Assembly: GCA_947581925.1 (NCBI GenBank)
Contig: CANPWB010000003.1
Location: forward strand, 1 to 64,000
DNA: 64,000 nucleotides
Origin: an uncultured Clostridia bacterium
GTDB taxonomy: Bacteria > Bacillota > Clostridia > Christensenellales > CAG-917
Direction of reading: 5' to 3'
Below are positions 7,226 to 14,981 of this stretch, one piece after another (positions within the stretch are counted from its first letter, which is position 1; each line of letters begins with the position of its first letter). The notes under the pieces are model-generated. The model was not told the origin of the DNA. It searched no databases and saw only the letters and a program-made list of their open reading frames with translations. Both the position numbers and the translations under genes were made by a program.

Positions 7226-9646
7226 TCAATATCTTTTGCGGCGTTTTGTGATGAATAAGATTATAGGGATAAATATTAAGAAAGAGATGAGTAAGCACAC
7301 TAAAATTATGAAATTTATGCGGCTCTCGAAGTAGGCGTCGTCCCTAATCCATTTTGCGTAAAGGTTGATATCTTGCGTGACAGACAGGTCGTCGGCTCTA
7401 TTTGTGAATTGCGAGTCGAAATACCAGCCTTCAAGTATAAAACCGTCATGCTTTGCGTTTACCGTAGTATTGTCGGGAAGATGTACTGTTTCGCCGTAGT
7501 TTAATATCATTTTTGTTATGAGAGCTGAGCCATCGTCGGTTTGAGTGTACAAACATACCGTGTATTTTTTTATAGACGTGAGCGGAATGAATATTATATT
7601 TTGAGTTATAGTGGTATTTTTGAAATTAAAAAGAGAATCATCATCTTTTCCATACTCATGCCAACCGTAAAAATTATATTTAGCCTCATTGAGAGAGGTA
7701 TAATCATAAGGTATTATTTGGGATCCGTAAACATACTCTTCCGATGATAAAAGTTGACCTTCGATATCAAGAAATGTTGCCGTGCAATAGATATTATAAT
7801 CCACGTAAATCGTGAGATCTTCGGTTATAGATGAAAATATAGTTATATCAAAATCAGCGCCATCTTTATCCTTTTGCAGTTTGTTGAATTTGTAGGTAAA
7901 ATTTGGCGTTACAATATCTCTTTCGATTATATGTTTTATACTTTCATAATCCAAATAATTTTTTATTTTTGTAATATATTCATATTCAATAATAGAATCA
8001 TCTTCGGCGTTTACAAATGTGACTGTGTAGTATGCGTCGGGATAGATACCTGCGTTTGAGAGCGCGAGCGAGACGCTGGTAAGTATATCCTTTTTATAGC
8101 CGAGCTCAATCGCGGAATTTACAAACGCGTTTGCAAAATCAATAAAATTTGAAGTAGGCGCAAGTTTTAAAAGCGTAGTAAACCAAAGCGTGCCTATCCT
8201 CTCTTTTGTGAAAAATTGAGGCTCAAGCGAGCTCAACTCATATTGAATATGCGAAATGATAGTACTATTAATGTGTACTCCGTTATTATCGCAAGAATTG
8301 TCATGCCGTCCGAATTTTGTATGTGCGATGTCAGTGCAAGTGAATTTTTCGCTCATTTTGTATTTTTGCTTGTTTGTCCCGCCTTTTAAAGAGCGTATGG
8401 CGAGATTTGAGGCTCCAAAGGGATTGTGTACGCCGTTTTCGCCTATTGTCCAAAATGAGGAGTTAAGATCGGATGGGTCATTGCCTTCTATCAGAGAGCC
8501 GAATATATCAGAAAACGCCTCGTCGAGCGCGCCCGATTCTCCTGTATATTGCAAACCGGCTGTCTCGTTTGTGACGCCGTGTTGGTATTCGTGCGCTAGA
8601 ACGTCCATAGCCTTGCCTTGCTGATATAGCCCGCCCACTTCAGATTGAGTGCCGTTGCCTATGCATATGTAGCCGAATTTTGAGTTTACATAAGTGAAAA
8701 AGGCGTTGTTGTTTGCGTCCGAATAGGGATCGTTGCTTGCGAAATTCAAAAAAACATACAGCTTATAGTCGTCGTTTGGGTCGGCATTGTCGTTTGCGTC
8801 CGTTATACCAAAACGTGACGAGCCCGTATTTTTCTCATCGGTATAAAAATCATAAGTCTTTATGAGATTATCAAATACAGTGACGGCGAGCGGAGCAAAA
8901 TCTTCGCCCGTGCCTGAAGTGTAGATATTCTTTGAAAAAAGCGACTCAGGAAGTGTGTAATAATTTTTATAATCCTCTCCTTTTGCGTCGCTTATGTAAA
9001 TTTTTCTATCCTCGTCTTTGAGGAAAAATTTACCGTTTTCAGCAGCGACGTCTATATCAATATCTTTTCCAAACGCGTCCTCGTTTGTTTTGACAACAGA
9101 GGAAGATATTGATGAATAAACTATCTCGCCTGTATGTTTGCATACATAGTAGGTTTTTAAATTTAAAGTTGACAGCTTGTAAACGTCGAAAACGTTTGCA
9201 CCGTTGTAAAAATATACATCTTGGACAGACAAGATGTCGCAATTTTCTTTGCAGTGTACAATTTCTATAGCTTTATCCACTGTCACGGCAGGCGCTTTAA
9301 AGCGCGGGATATCTATATATCGGCCGTCCCATGATAAAACGTCGTCATTTGTATCTACAGTGACAGTTATCTGCGCCCCTTCGACAGCCTTGCCATTGTT
9401 TGTTTGCTGAAATCGCATAATTTTCCCGAATACGGTGTTCGTTGTGTTGATGCATATATAATTTTCACAAAGATCGGCGCCTACGGCCGCTTTGAGTATA
9501 TCATATTCTTTGCCGCCGCATTCACTTTGAGAGTAAACAAACGAGGTTGGTTTGTTAGCCGCGGCAATAAAACAGAAAATAAGCAAAAATAAACAAGAAG
9601 CAAGACAAAAAAAAGTCAGACCAATTTTGTTTGTCGCCTTTTTCAT
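7226..9646 (-). CDS. Surface-anchored thermolysin-like metallopeptidase (M4)
   Basis: 806 residues from the ATG with AGAGG upstream (the first ORF-track Met has none). A signal peptide is at 7-30, then an FTP/PepSY-type propeptide (about 35-190), then the M4 catalytic domain with HEYQH near residue 350 and the downstream ligand and active-site stretch ESGALDEAFSD; NGVHINSTIISH carries the later catalytic His. The C-terminal region holds Listeria/Bacteroides-type repeats (for example GWYFDSQFTNRADDL...LYAKW) and ends in one membrane segment followed by KRRKRY, so it is tethered rather than sortase-linked. Likely an extracellular zinc protease activated by propeptide removal. It interrupts the usual dnaA-dnaN neighbourhood. 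Confidence 0.9.
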   Translation of the reverse strand: MKKATNKIGLTFFCLASCLFLLIFCFIAAANKPTSFVYSQSECGGKEYDILKAAVGADLCENYICINTTNTVFGKIMRFQQTNNGKAVEGAQITVTVDTNDDVLSWDGRYIDIPRFKAPAVTVDKAIEIVHCKENCDILSVQDVYFYNGANVFDVYKLSTLNLKTYYVCKHTGEIVYSSISSSVVKTNEDAFGKDIDIDVAAENGKFFLKDEDRKIYISDAKGEDYKNYYTLPESLFSKNIYTSGTGEDFAPLAVTVFDNLIKTYDFYTDEKNTGSSRFGITDANDNADPNDDYKLYVFLNFASNDPYSDANNNAFFTYVNSKFGYICIGNGTQSEVGGLYQQGKAMDVLAHEYQHGVTNETAGLQYTGESGALDEAFSDIFGSLIEGNDPSDLNSSFWTIGENGVHNPFGASNLAIRSLKGGTNKQKYKMSEKFTCTDIAHTKFGRHDNSCDNNGVHINSTIISHIQYELSSLEPQFFTKERIGTLWFTTLLKLAPTSNFIDFANAFVNSAIELGYKKDILTSVSLALSNAGIYPDAYYTVTFVNAEDDSIIEYEYITKIKNYLDYESIKHIIERDIVTPNFTYKFNKLQKDKDGADFDITIFSSITEDLTIYVDYNIYCTATFLDIEGQLLSSEEYVYGSQIIPYDYTSLNEAKYNFYGWHEYGKDDDSLFNFKNTTITQNIIFIPLTSIKKYTVCLYTQTDDGSALITKMILNYGETVHLPDNTTVNAKHDGFILEGWYFDSQFTNRADDLSVTQDINLYAKWIRDDAYFESRINFIILVCLLISFLIFIPIILFITKRRKRY

Positions 9647-9697
9647 AATGCAACCTCTCTTCTTTAGTATGATATCATAACTAGTATAATTAAACAA

Positions 9698-10345
9698 ATC
9701 AAAAATATTTTAGACGAATATTTTTATAAAACCGTCGCCCATAAGAAAAAAAATCAAAAATTTTCCTTACTATCACGAATAAGAGCGCTCGGACAATACG
9801 TCCGTCCGCTAATAGGCACTCTCGGACAGAGGAGCCTTAAGCTCGGACAGGGGAATGTTTCGACTTCGCTCAAGATGACAGGAATATTAGATGTTATTCC
9901 GAGCGATACGGGGGCCCCTCAAAAATATGAAATGTTTTTGTGGGGTAAAGTGAGGAATCCCCCGGTTTTATAGTAAAACCCTCATACAAAGAGCACGCCA
10001 ATATTAAGCTCTCACGCAGGAGTTAATACCATACACACAATCAAAAACGCGCAAAATGTTTGTCCGAGCGACATCGGGGTCCCCATTCGGGCCCCAAAAA
10101 CTTGCAAAGCGAGTTTTTGGGTGAAATTATGAGCGTAGCGAATTTTATGGGGTATTTGATCGGGGTCCCCACGAAATTAAGCAGTGATTTTGTGGGGTAA
10201 GTAAGCGAAGTAACGCAACAGCTTGCAGTGGGCTTTTAGGAACCTTACTCCGTAATGGTGCCAAGCCCTGAGCAAATGCAAGCGGGTGTGGGCGCGTAGC
10301 CCCACCTGGGGCGTGTGAGGCAGCGCCCCACCTATAAACATAAAA
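9698..10345. repeat. Repeat-rich intergenic region between thermolysin and dnaA
   Basis: No gene is seen in about 650 bp. It contains CTCGGACA-type segments, a TGTTTCGACTTCGCTCAAGATGACA unit (about 9857), partial terminator-repeat flank (9998-10060), and a run of CCCCA...TGGGG hairpins (10077-10200), followed by short GC-rich hairpins next to the dnaA 3' end. Confidence 0.75.
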
Positions 10346-10359
10346 AGGGAACCCCCGCG

Positions 10360-11733
10360 TCACCTATTAAGCAGCATATTTTTGAGGTCGGCGACGGCGA
10401 TCTTTATACGTGGATTTGTCGAAATCTCCTCGCTTATTTTGTCGCGGGCGTGGATTATGGTGGTGTGGTCCTTGCCGCCGAACATCTCCCCTATTTGCGC
10501 GAGTGGCATGGGAAGTAGCTCAGTAATGAGATAAATAGCGATCATTCTCGGCTCCACAATGTTTTTGGTGCGGCGAGAAGAGACTATCTCGGCGGGGGTG
10601 AGGTTGAAATATTTACAGACGGCGTTTACGATGTCGCTTGCGTCGATGGACTCCTTTTTGTCCTCTATAAAATCGCTTAGCGCCTCGTAGGCGAGCTCCT
10701 TTGTGTCGATGACCCTGTTTGCCAGGGAGCTGAAAAAGACTATTTTGTTGAGCAGCCCTTCCATTTCGCGTATATTTGTGGTGGAGCTTTCCGCGATAAA
10801 CTCCGCGACTTCATCCGAGAGCGCGAATTTTGCCTGCGCCGCCTTATCCTTTAAAATTGCGACCCTTGTCTCGGTGTCGGGGATCTGTATATCCACAGTC
10901 AAACCCCAACTGAAACGCGTACGCAGTCTCTCCTCGAGAGTTGTGAGGTCCTTGGGCGCGCGATCGGACGTGAGGATTATCTGTTTGCTCCTGTGGTAGA
11001 GGTCGTTGAAAACGTTGAAGAAGAGCTCCTGCGTCGCCTCTTTGTTGATGAGGGATTGTATATCGTCAACCATGAGAATGTCGCAACTGTTGTATTTTTC
11101 ACGCAGCTTTGTAGCGTCGTCGCGGGACTTTGGGTGCATTATGGACAAAAACTCCGTGATAAGAGTATCCGCGCTGACATAGAGCACCGTCTTTTCGGGG
11201 TTATTTTTGTAGACGTAATTGCCTATCGCGTGCAAAAGGTGGGTCTTGCCAAGCCCTACGCCCGAGTATATGAAGAGAGGATTGTATTGATTTCCCGGCT
11301 CCTCAGCGACTGTCTTTGCCGCGGCGAGCGCGTAGGCGTTGGACTTGCCCTCTATGAAAGTCTCGAAAGTGTATTTTGGGAGAAATGGGTTTTTCCGCCT
11401 TACCCTGTTCACATCTACGGAAGTGCCGATGAAACCCTCGTCCTCAATGAAAATGCTTTGGTTTTTCAAAAACTCGTCCTTTTTGTCGGGAGTGGTGATG
11501 ACTACGTCCGTAATGGACGAATTTATTGACGAGACGACCTCGCGTATCTTGTCAAGGTGACGCATATCTATGGTGCGTTTGGATGTTTCGGATATGGTGA
11601 GAAGGACCAGTGTTTTGCCGCCAACGACGCACACTGGTTCGAGCTTGTCGATCCACACCTCATAGCTTATCGCGTTCATGGATATGGAAAGTTGATCTTT
11701 GGCATCCGCCCAAAACAAGTTGAGGTCTAACAT
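10360..11733 (-). CDS. dnaA: Chromosomal replication initiator DnaA
   Basis: 457 residues, normal length. Start MLDLNLFWADAKDQL chosen over the 73-residue ORF-track extension, which would run through the promoter. Domain I is at about 1-85. The AAA+ domain shows the Walker A GVGLGKTHLL, Walker B ILMVDDIQSL and sensor LTSDRAPKDL. The C-terminal domain IV carries the signature GGKDHTTIIHARDKI that reads DnaA boxes. It is divergent from recF with 107 bp between the ATGs. There is no Shine-Dalgarno; TATAAT ends seven bases before the ATG, so the mRNA is predicted to be leaderless. Confidence 0.97.
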   Translation of the reverse strand: MLDLNLFWADAKDQLSISMNAISYEVWIDKLEPVCVVGGKTLVLLTISETSKRTIDMRHLDKIREVVSSINSSITDVVITTPDKKDEFLKNQSIFIEDEGFIGTSVDVNRVRRKNPFLPKYTFETFIEGKSNAYALAAAKTVAEEPGNQYNPLFIYSGVGLGKTHLLHAIGNYVYKNNPEKTVLYVSADTLITEFLSIMHPKSRDDATKLREKYNSCDILMVDDIQSLINKEATQELFFNVFNDLYHRSKQIILTSDRAPKDLTTLEERLRTRFSWGLTVDIQIPDTETRVAILKDKAAQAKFALSDEVAEFIAESSTTNIREMEGLLNKIVFFSSLANRVIDTKELAYEALSDFIEDKKESIDASDIVNAVCKYFNLTPAEIVSSRRTKNIVEPRMIAIYLITELLPMPLAQIGEMFGGKDHTTIIHARDKISEEISTNPRIKIAVADLKNMLLNR

Positions 11734-11740
11734 GCTTTTG

Positions 11741-11768
11741 ATTATATCAAAAACGGCAAAAATAGCAA
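11741..11768 (-). promoter_or_regulatory. dnaA promoter (leaderless type)
   Basis: Minus strand TTGCTA, 16-nt spacer, TATAAT, then CAAAAGC and ATG. The expected transcription start falls on or next to the A of the start codon. Confidence 0.65.
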
Positions 11769-11803
11769 GCAAAAAACAAAAAAAGAAATCTAAACACAAT
11801 ATG

Positions 11804-11832
11804 TTGAAAAAAAAACGGCGGCGGGTTATACT
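11804..11832 (+). promoter_or_regulatory. recF promoter (leaderless type)
   Basis: TTGAAA (11804-11809), exactly 17 nt, TATACT (11827-11832), then eight bases to the ATG at 11841. It lies back to back with the dnaA promoter. Confidence 0.65.
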
Positions 11833-11840
11833 TGTTGTGT

Positions 11841-12932
11841 ATGAGGATATCTTCTTTGGAGCTTTCAAACTTCCGCAACTATGCGTCCGCGTCCGTCTCG
11901 TTTGAAGACGGATTGAATGTCTTGTACGGCAAAAACGCGAGCGGAAAGACAAATCTCCTCGAGAGCATATACCTCTGCTCCATCTTCAAAAGCCCTCGCA
12001 CGACGAAGGATAAGGAGCTTGTGAAGATAGGCGAAAAGAGCGCTACGGTCAAGCTTGTCGTGGAGCGAAAATTTGCAAGACATACCATATATCTGAACAT
12101 AGACGCGCAGGGGCACAAAAAGGTCGCCGTGGATGGCTTGCCCATAAACCGCGCGGGAGAACTTTTGGGCGTCTTGGGCGTCGTTTTCTTCTCTCCCGAC
12201 GAGATGAAACTCGTCAAGGAATCCCCCGCCGAGCGCCGCAGATTTTTGGACGTAGGACTCTCACAACAGCAGAAAAGCTACTTTATCGCACTGCAACGCT
12301 ATAATAAAACCCTGAAACAGAAAAATAACCTGCTCAAAGACTATCGCGGGAGCGCGAATATAGACGACATGCTTGACGTCTGGGACGCGGGGCTCGCGAG
12401 AGAGGGCGCGCTCATCATAAAGCGCCGAGTGGAGTACATCGCCACCCTAAACGACGCCGCGGGCAAATTTCACAGCGCGATAAGCGGGCAAAAAGAACAG
12501 CTCAAACTGTCCTATGAAAGCGGCATGAGCGACGCCGCGCAGGGCGAAGATATTGAAAAATTGCTACTTGGGGCTATAAAAGCGGCAAGGAGCAAAGATA
12601 AAGAACTGGGTTTCAGCACTGTCGGACCTCACCGCGACGATATCAAGATAGAGCTCGACGGCAAGGACAGCCGCAAGTTCGCCTCGCAGGGACAGCAGCG
12701 CACTATCGCCCTCGCAATGAAACTCGGCGAAGTGCTCATCTACCGCGACGGCATAGGCGAGTCTCCCGTGCTTTTGCTCGACGACGTACTGAGCGAGCTG
12801 GACGAAAACCGCCAAAACCTCCTCCTCAAAATGACTCGCGGATTTCAGACCTTCCTCACCTGTACCGAGTTCGATTTGCCCTATCCCGCCACAAAATTTC
12901 TCATCAACGACGGCAGCGCCAAAAAAATGTAG
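11841..12932 (+). CDS. recF: DNA replication and repair protein RecF
   Basis: 363 residues, normal length. The SMC-like ATPase head has Walker A GKNASGKTN near residue 31, the signature region SQGQQRTIALAMKL and Walker B VLLLDDVLSELD. It loads RecA at gaps in DNA with RecO and RecR. The ATG at 11841 is preferred to 11832, which lies inside the -10 box. In the usual order it follows dnaN; here it faces away from dnaA and has its own promoter. Confidence 0.95.
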   Translation: MRISSLELSNFRNYASASVSFEDGLNVLYGKNASGKTNLLESIYLCSIFKSPRTTKDKELVKIGEKSATVKLVVERKFARHTIYLNIDAQGHKKVAVDGLPINRAGELLGVLGVVFFSPDEMKLVKESPAERRRFLDVGLSQQQKSYFIALQRYNKTLKQKNNLLKDYRGSANIDDMLDVWDAGLAREGALIIKRRVEYIATLNDAAGKFHSAISGQKEQLKLSYESGMSDAAQGEDIEKLLLGAIKAARSKDKELGFSTVGPHRDDIKIELDGKDSRKFASQGQQRTIALAMKLGEVLIYRDGIGESPVLLLDDVLSELDENRQNLLLKMTRGFQTFLTCTEFDLPYPATKFLINDGSAKKM

Positions 12933-12949
12933 TTTTATGTCCCGCGCAG

Positions 12950-13350
12950 GTTTATTGTTTGCATGTGGGCTCCTCGCCCACGCCTCGGCAAGGGGTTTCA
13001 CCCCCTGCACTCCCCATGCGGGGCGCTGCCCCGCACCCCGGCAAAGGGCGCTTTGCCCTTTGCAATCCCAAGCTAAAAACGCGCGAACGTCGTGACTTTT
13101 GTCACTAGTTCGCGCGTTTTTGGATTGTGTGTAAGGTAAAACTCCTGCGTGGGAGCTTGATATAAATGTCTCGTATTGTCCGAGGTTTTTTACTTAAACC
13201 TGGGGATGTTTCGACTTCGCTCAACATGACAGAATATTTATAATGTCATTCCGAGCATACGGGGTCGCCAAAATAATTACGAAGTGATTTTTTGGGGTAA
13301 AGCGTCGAGGAATCCCCTTGTCCGAGCGAATAAACGCAACCTCTGTCCGA
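12950..13350 (+). repeat. Repeat mosaic after recF
   Basis: No gene. Short hairpins (GGGCGCTGCCCC; AAGGGCGCTTTGCCCTT), the long-stem terminator, the CTCCTGCGTGGGAGCTTGATAT block, a TGTTTCGACTTCGCTCAACATGACA / TGTCATTCCGAGC pair (13203-13260) and a CCAAAATAATTACGAAGTGATTTTTTGG hairpin (about 13268). Confidence 0.8.
13075..13121 (+). terminator. Long-stem terminator of the dispersed family (recF)
   Basis: AAAAACGCGCGAAC and GTTCGCGCGTTTTT arms with an inner GTGAC/GTCAC stem; oriented with recF. Confidence 0.75.
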
Positions 13351-13352
13351 GC

Positions 13353-13823
13353 TTATCGCTCCGCAAAGTTGACAATGCTTTTATGCTTTTTGTGCGCATA
13401 CGCAAGAGCTTTGCAAGCGCCGCTGTTCTCGCGCTGTTCGGCGTAGAAAAGCACAACGTCGCTCATGTCTATCATAGCGCAGTTGCGATAGTACAACGAA
13501 GTATACCAATACTCAAAGCTCTTTGCGGGACAATCAAGCGCCTCGTATTCTTTTTTTTCGTACCAATGCGGCGGCTTATGCAGGTCGTGGTCGAGCGGAA
13601 AACAAAATACCCGCTTGATATTCAAATCGGGCTGCGCCTTTTTCTTCTCCGACACTATGTCGTACACCAGGTCGTCGAAATCGCTCAACCCGCCGAAGAG
13701 AAATGTACGCACTCCTTCATTTATCGCACTATCTATCGCCTCCGCGACATTAGCGCGCAACTTGTCTGTGATATCAACCTGTTTGTGCCCGAAACACGAG
13801 CAAATTTTGTCTTGTTCGATCAT
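13353..13823 (-). CDS. SLOG-family protein (DUF1273/YpsA-like)
   Basis: 156 residues from the ATG at 13823 (ORF-track start lies inside the RNA leader). N-terminal CSCFGHKQVD resembles the CxVTGHR-type opening of the DUF1273 branch; the Rossmann-like core shows FLFGGLSDFDD and the C-terminal part DMSDVVLFYAEQRENSGACKALAYAHKKHK, the typical nucleotide-pocket end. SLOG proteins bind nucleotides or nucleotide-derived ligands, sometimes as sensors; no catalytic role can be assigned. The gene is preceded by a structured RNA with its own terminator whose 3' arm contains the AAAGGAG ribosome site, so expression is probably riboregulated. Confidence 0.75.
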   Translation of the reverse strand: MIEQDKICSCFGHKQVDITDKLRANVAEAIDSAINEGVRTFLFGGLSDFDDLVYDIVSEKKKAQPDLNIKRVFCFPLDHDLHKPPHWYEKKEYEALDCPAKSFEYWYTSLYYRNCAMIDMSDVVLFYAEQRENSGACKALAYAHKKHKSIVNFAER

Positions 13824-13850
13824 AAAAACGCCGCTCCTTTGGAACGGCGT
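13824..13850 (-). terminator. Intrinsic terminator of leader copy 1
   Basis: CGCCGTTCC-AAA-GGAGCGGCG stem (9 bp, one G-U) and TTTTT, ending directly at the SLOG start codon. The 3' arm holds AAAGGAG, so the same hairpin could also block translation. Confidence 0.75.
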
Positions 13851-14022
13851 TGTAGAATACCGTTCCATGGTTGCGACGCCAATAGACCTTGTTTTCTCCG
13901 AACCCAGGCTTAGAACAGGTATTACTACCTATATATTCGCCTGGGGACGAATATAGTATGCTGCTATATCCAAAAGAAAAATCGGATATCAAATAACAAG
14001 ATCTTATGCTATTGTCGTCGCA
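13824..14022 (-). ncRNA. Structured leader RNA, copy 1 (attenuator before the SLOG gene)
   Basis: Predicted transcript of about 199 nt on the minus strand. A closing helix pairs TTGCGACG (14023-14016) with CGTCGCAA (13878-13871), continued by CAATAG/CTATTG after one mismatch. Inside are GATCTTGTT/AACAAGGTC and CCCAGGC/GCCTGGG enclosing the conserved ATAGGTAGTAATACC. At the 3' end, GGAACGG can pair with CCGTTCC (antiterminator), competing with the terminator hairpin. It resembles a riboswitch or protein-responsive attenuator, but I do not recognise the family; T-box and common riboswitch consensus motifs are absent. Confidence 0.7.
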
Positions 14023-14027
14023 ATGCT

Positions 14028-14056
14028 ATTGTATCACCTAAAAATCAAAATATCAA
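14028..14056 (-). promoter_or_regulatory. Promoter of leader copy 1
   Basis: Minus strand TTGATA, 17-nt spacer, TACAAT; the start is expected at about 14021, at the 5' strand of the closing helix. Confidence 0.65.
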
Positions 14057-14081
14057 TTGCAATTTGAAATATTAAAAACTT

Positions 14082-14096
14082 TCAACTACCAGTCAT
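14082..14096 (-). other. Four-codon stub ORF after leader copy 2
   Basis: At the place where copy 1 has the SLOG start codon, copy 2 has ATG and three more codons, then TGA (MTGS). It is either a relic of a lost gene copy or a tiny leader peptide. Confidence 0.4.
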
Positions 14097-14128
14097 AAAA
14101 AACGCCGCTCCTTTGGAACGGCGCCGTA
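14097..14128 (-). terminator. Intrinsic terminator of RNA copy 2
   Basis: The same CCGTTCC-AAA-GGAGCGG hairpin as copy 1, with six T before the stub ATG. Confidence 0.7.
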
Positions 14129-14284
14129 GCATACCGTCCCATAGTCGCAACACTAACAAAACGTATCCTTCAAGTTCGGGAAAAACGTCGGAACTGGCAT
14201 CACTACCTATGATGTCCATTTTTCCCAAACAAAAAGTTCGTTATAACTCCTTGAAAGATAATTTTATGATTTATTAGTGTTGCA
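14097..14284 (-). ncRNA. Structured RNA, copy 2 (tandem duplicate of the leader)
   Basis: Same architecture as copy 1 with different stem sequences: closing helix TTGCAACACTAA/TTAGTGTTGCGA, second helix ATCTTTCAAG/CTTGAAGGAT, inner helix GGGAAAAA/TTTTTCCC around the conserved ATAGGTAGTGATGCC, then the same antiterminator and terminator. Conserved pairing with changed bases supports a real RNA fold. It is not followed by a gene of its own, so it may act as a small RNA or as a second sensor in series. Confidence 0.65.
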
Positions 14285-14289
14285 ATGCT

Positions 14290-14318
14290 ATTGTATCACC
14301 AAAATATCAGAATATCAA
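14290..14318 (-). promoter_or_regulatory. Promoter of RNA copy 2
   Basis: Minus strand TTGATA (14318-14313), 17 nt, TACAAT (14295-14290), the same hexamers as copy 1. Confidence 0.65.
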
Positions 14319-14329
14319 TTGTAATTTGA

Positions 14330-14880
14330 AATTTACTACTCGGAATGACAAGTTATAATTCCTGTCATGTTGAGCAAAGTCGAGGAAACCCCTAGTCCGA
14401 GCGATTAACGCACCCTCTGCCCGAGCTTTCTTATACACGCCGTCTGCCTTGTCCGAGCAACTTCGCGGAGCAAGCGGTTTTACCCTAAGTACGCAGTGAG
14501 GGCGGAGCTCTGTTTTATTTCCGCCCGAACAAGTGGCATAATTGCAGACTTGTCTGCACGACGTATCTCGGTGAGCGAGCGCAGCCTCTTCCCGCCCTGC
14601 CGCGGCGTAATGCTTGGGCTGTGTTTGCGCTCGAGCGCAAACCGTTAGTGAGTACGGGGAGGGAGGGGAGTCCTGAGTGCAGTGTGGCGGAACGTTATGC
14701 TAATACTAATACCCAAACTCATCGCTGCACGTAACGAAGGGAGAGGTTGGGTCTTTCACTCCAATGTCTGAGATACTAACGCTTTTCGTGCTTGAACTCT
14801 AGTAACGCTTGTCCGGGCATTCTCATACACGGGCAGAAGCCTTCGTCCGAGCGTCCTCATATATGTTTTCCGCAATGTCC
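14330..14880. repeat. Repeat mosaic downstream of parB; left arm of parBA inverted repeat
   Basis: No gene. A TGTCATGTTGAGC unit (14364), then blocks that recur inverted at 16900-17590: CGCGGAGCAAGCGG...AAGTACGCAGTGAGGGCGG (about 14472), GCGCAGCC...CCCGCCCTGCCGCGGCGTAA (about 14577), GGGGAGTCCTGAGTGCAGTGTG (14665-14686) and a 64-bp segment at 14719-14782. Confidence 0.8.
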
Positions 14881-14895
14881 ATATGAAAAGCGACA

Positions 14896-14940
14896 GAAAA
14901 AACCGCCGATTTTGCATATTGTTTCAAAAGCGGCGGTTTA
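14896..14940 (-). terminator. parB terminator
   Basis: AAACCGCCG/CGGCGGTTT arms with an inner TTTTG/CAAAA stem, T run on the minus strand, 42 nt after the parB stop. It could work in both directions. Confidence 0.75.
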
Positions 14941-14981
14941 TGACGTTAAAATTTAAAGTTTAACTTTGTTTTGTGCAAAAT

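Noticed and set aside
13824-14300. T-box leader
   Set aside because: Length, tandem arrangement and terminator fit, but the T-box sequence AGGGTGGNACCGCG and a specifier loop are not present, and the downstream gene is not an amino-acid gene.
13824-14300. c-di-GMP, TPP, FMN, SAM, cobalamin or ZTP riboswitch
   Set aside because: None of the conserved core words of these families is found in either copy.
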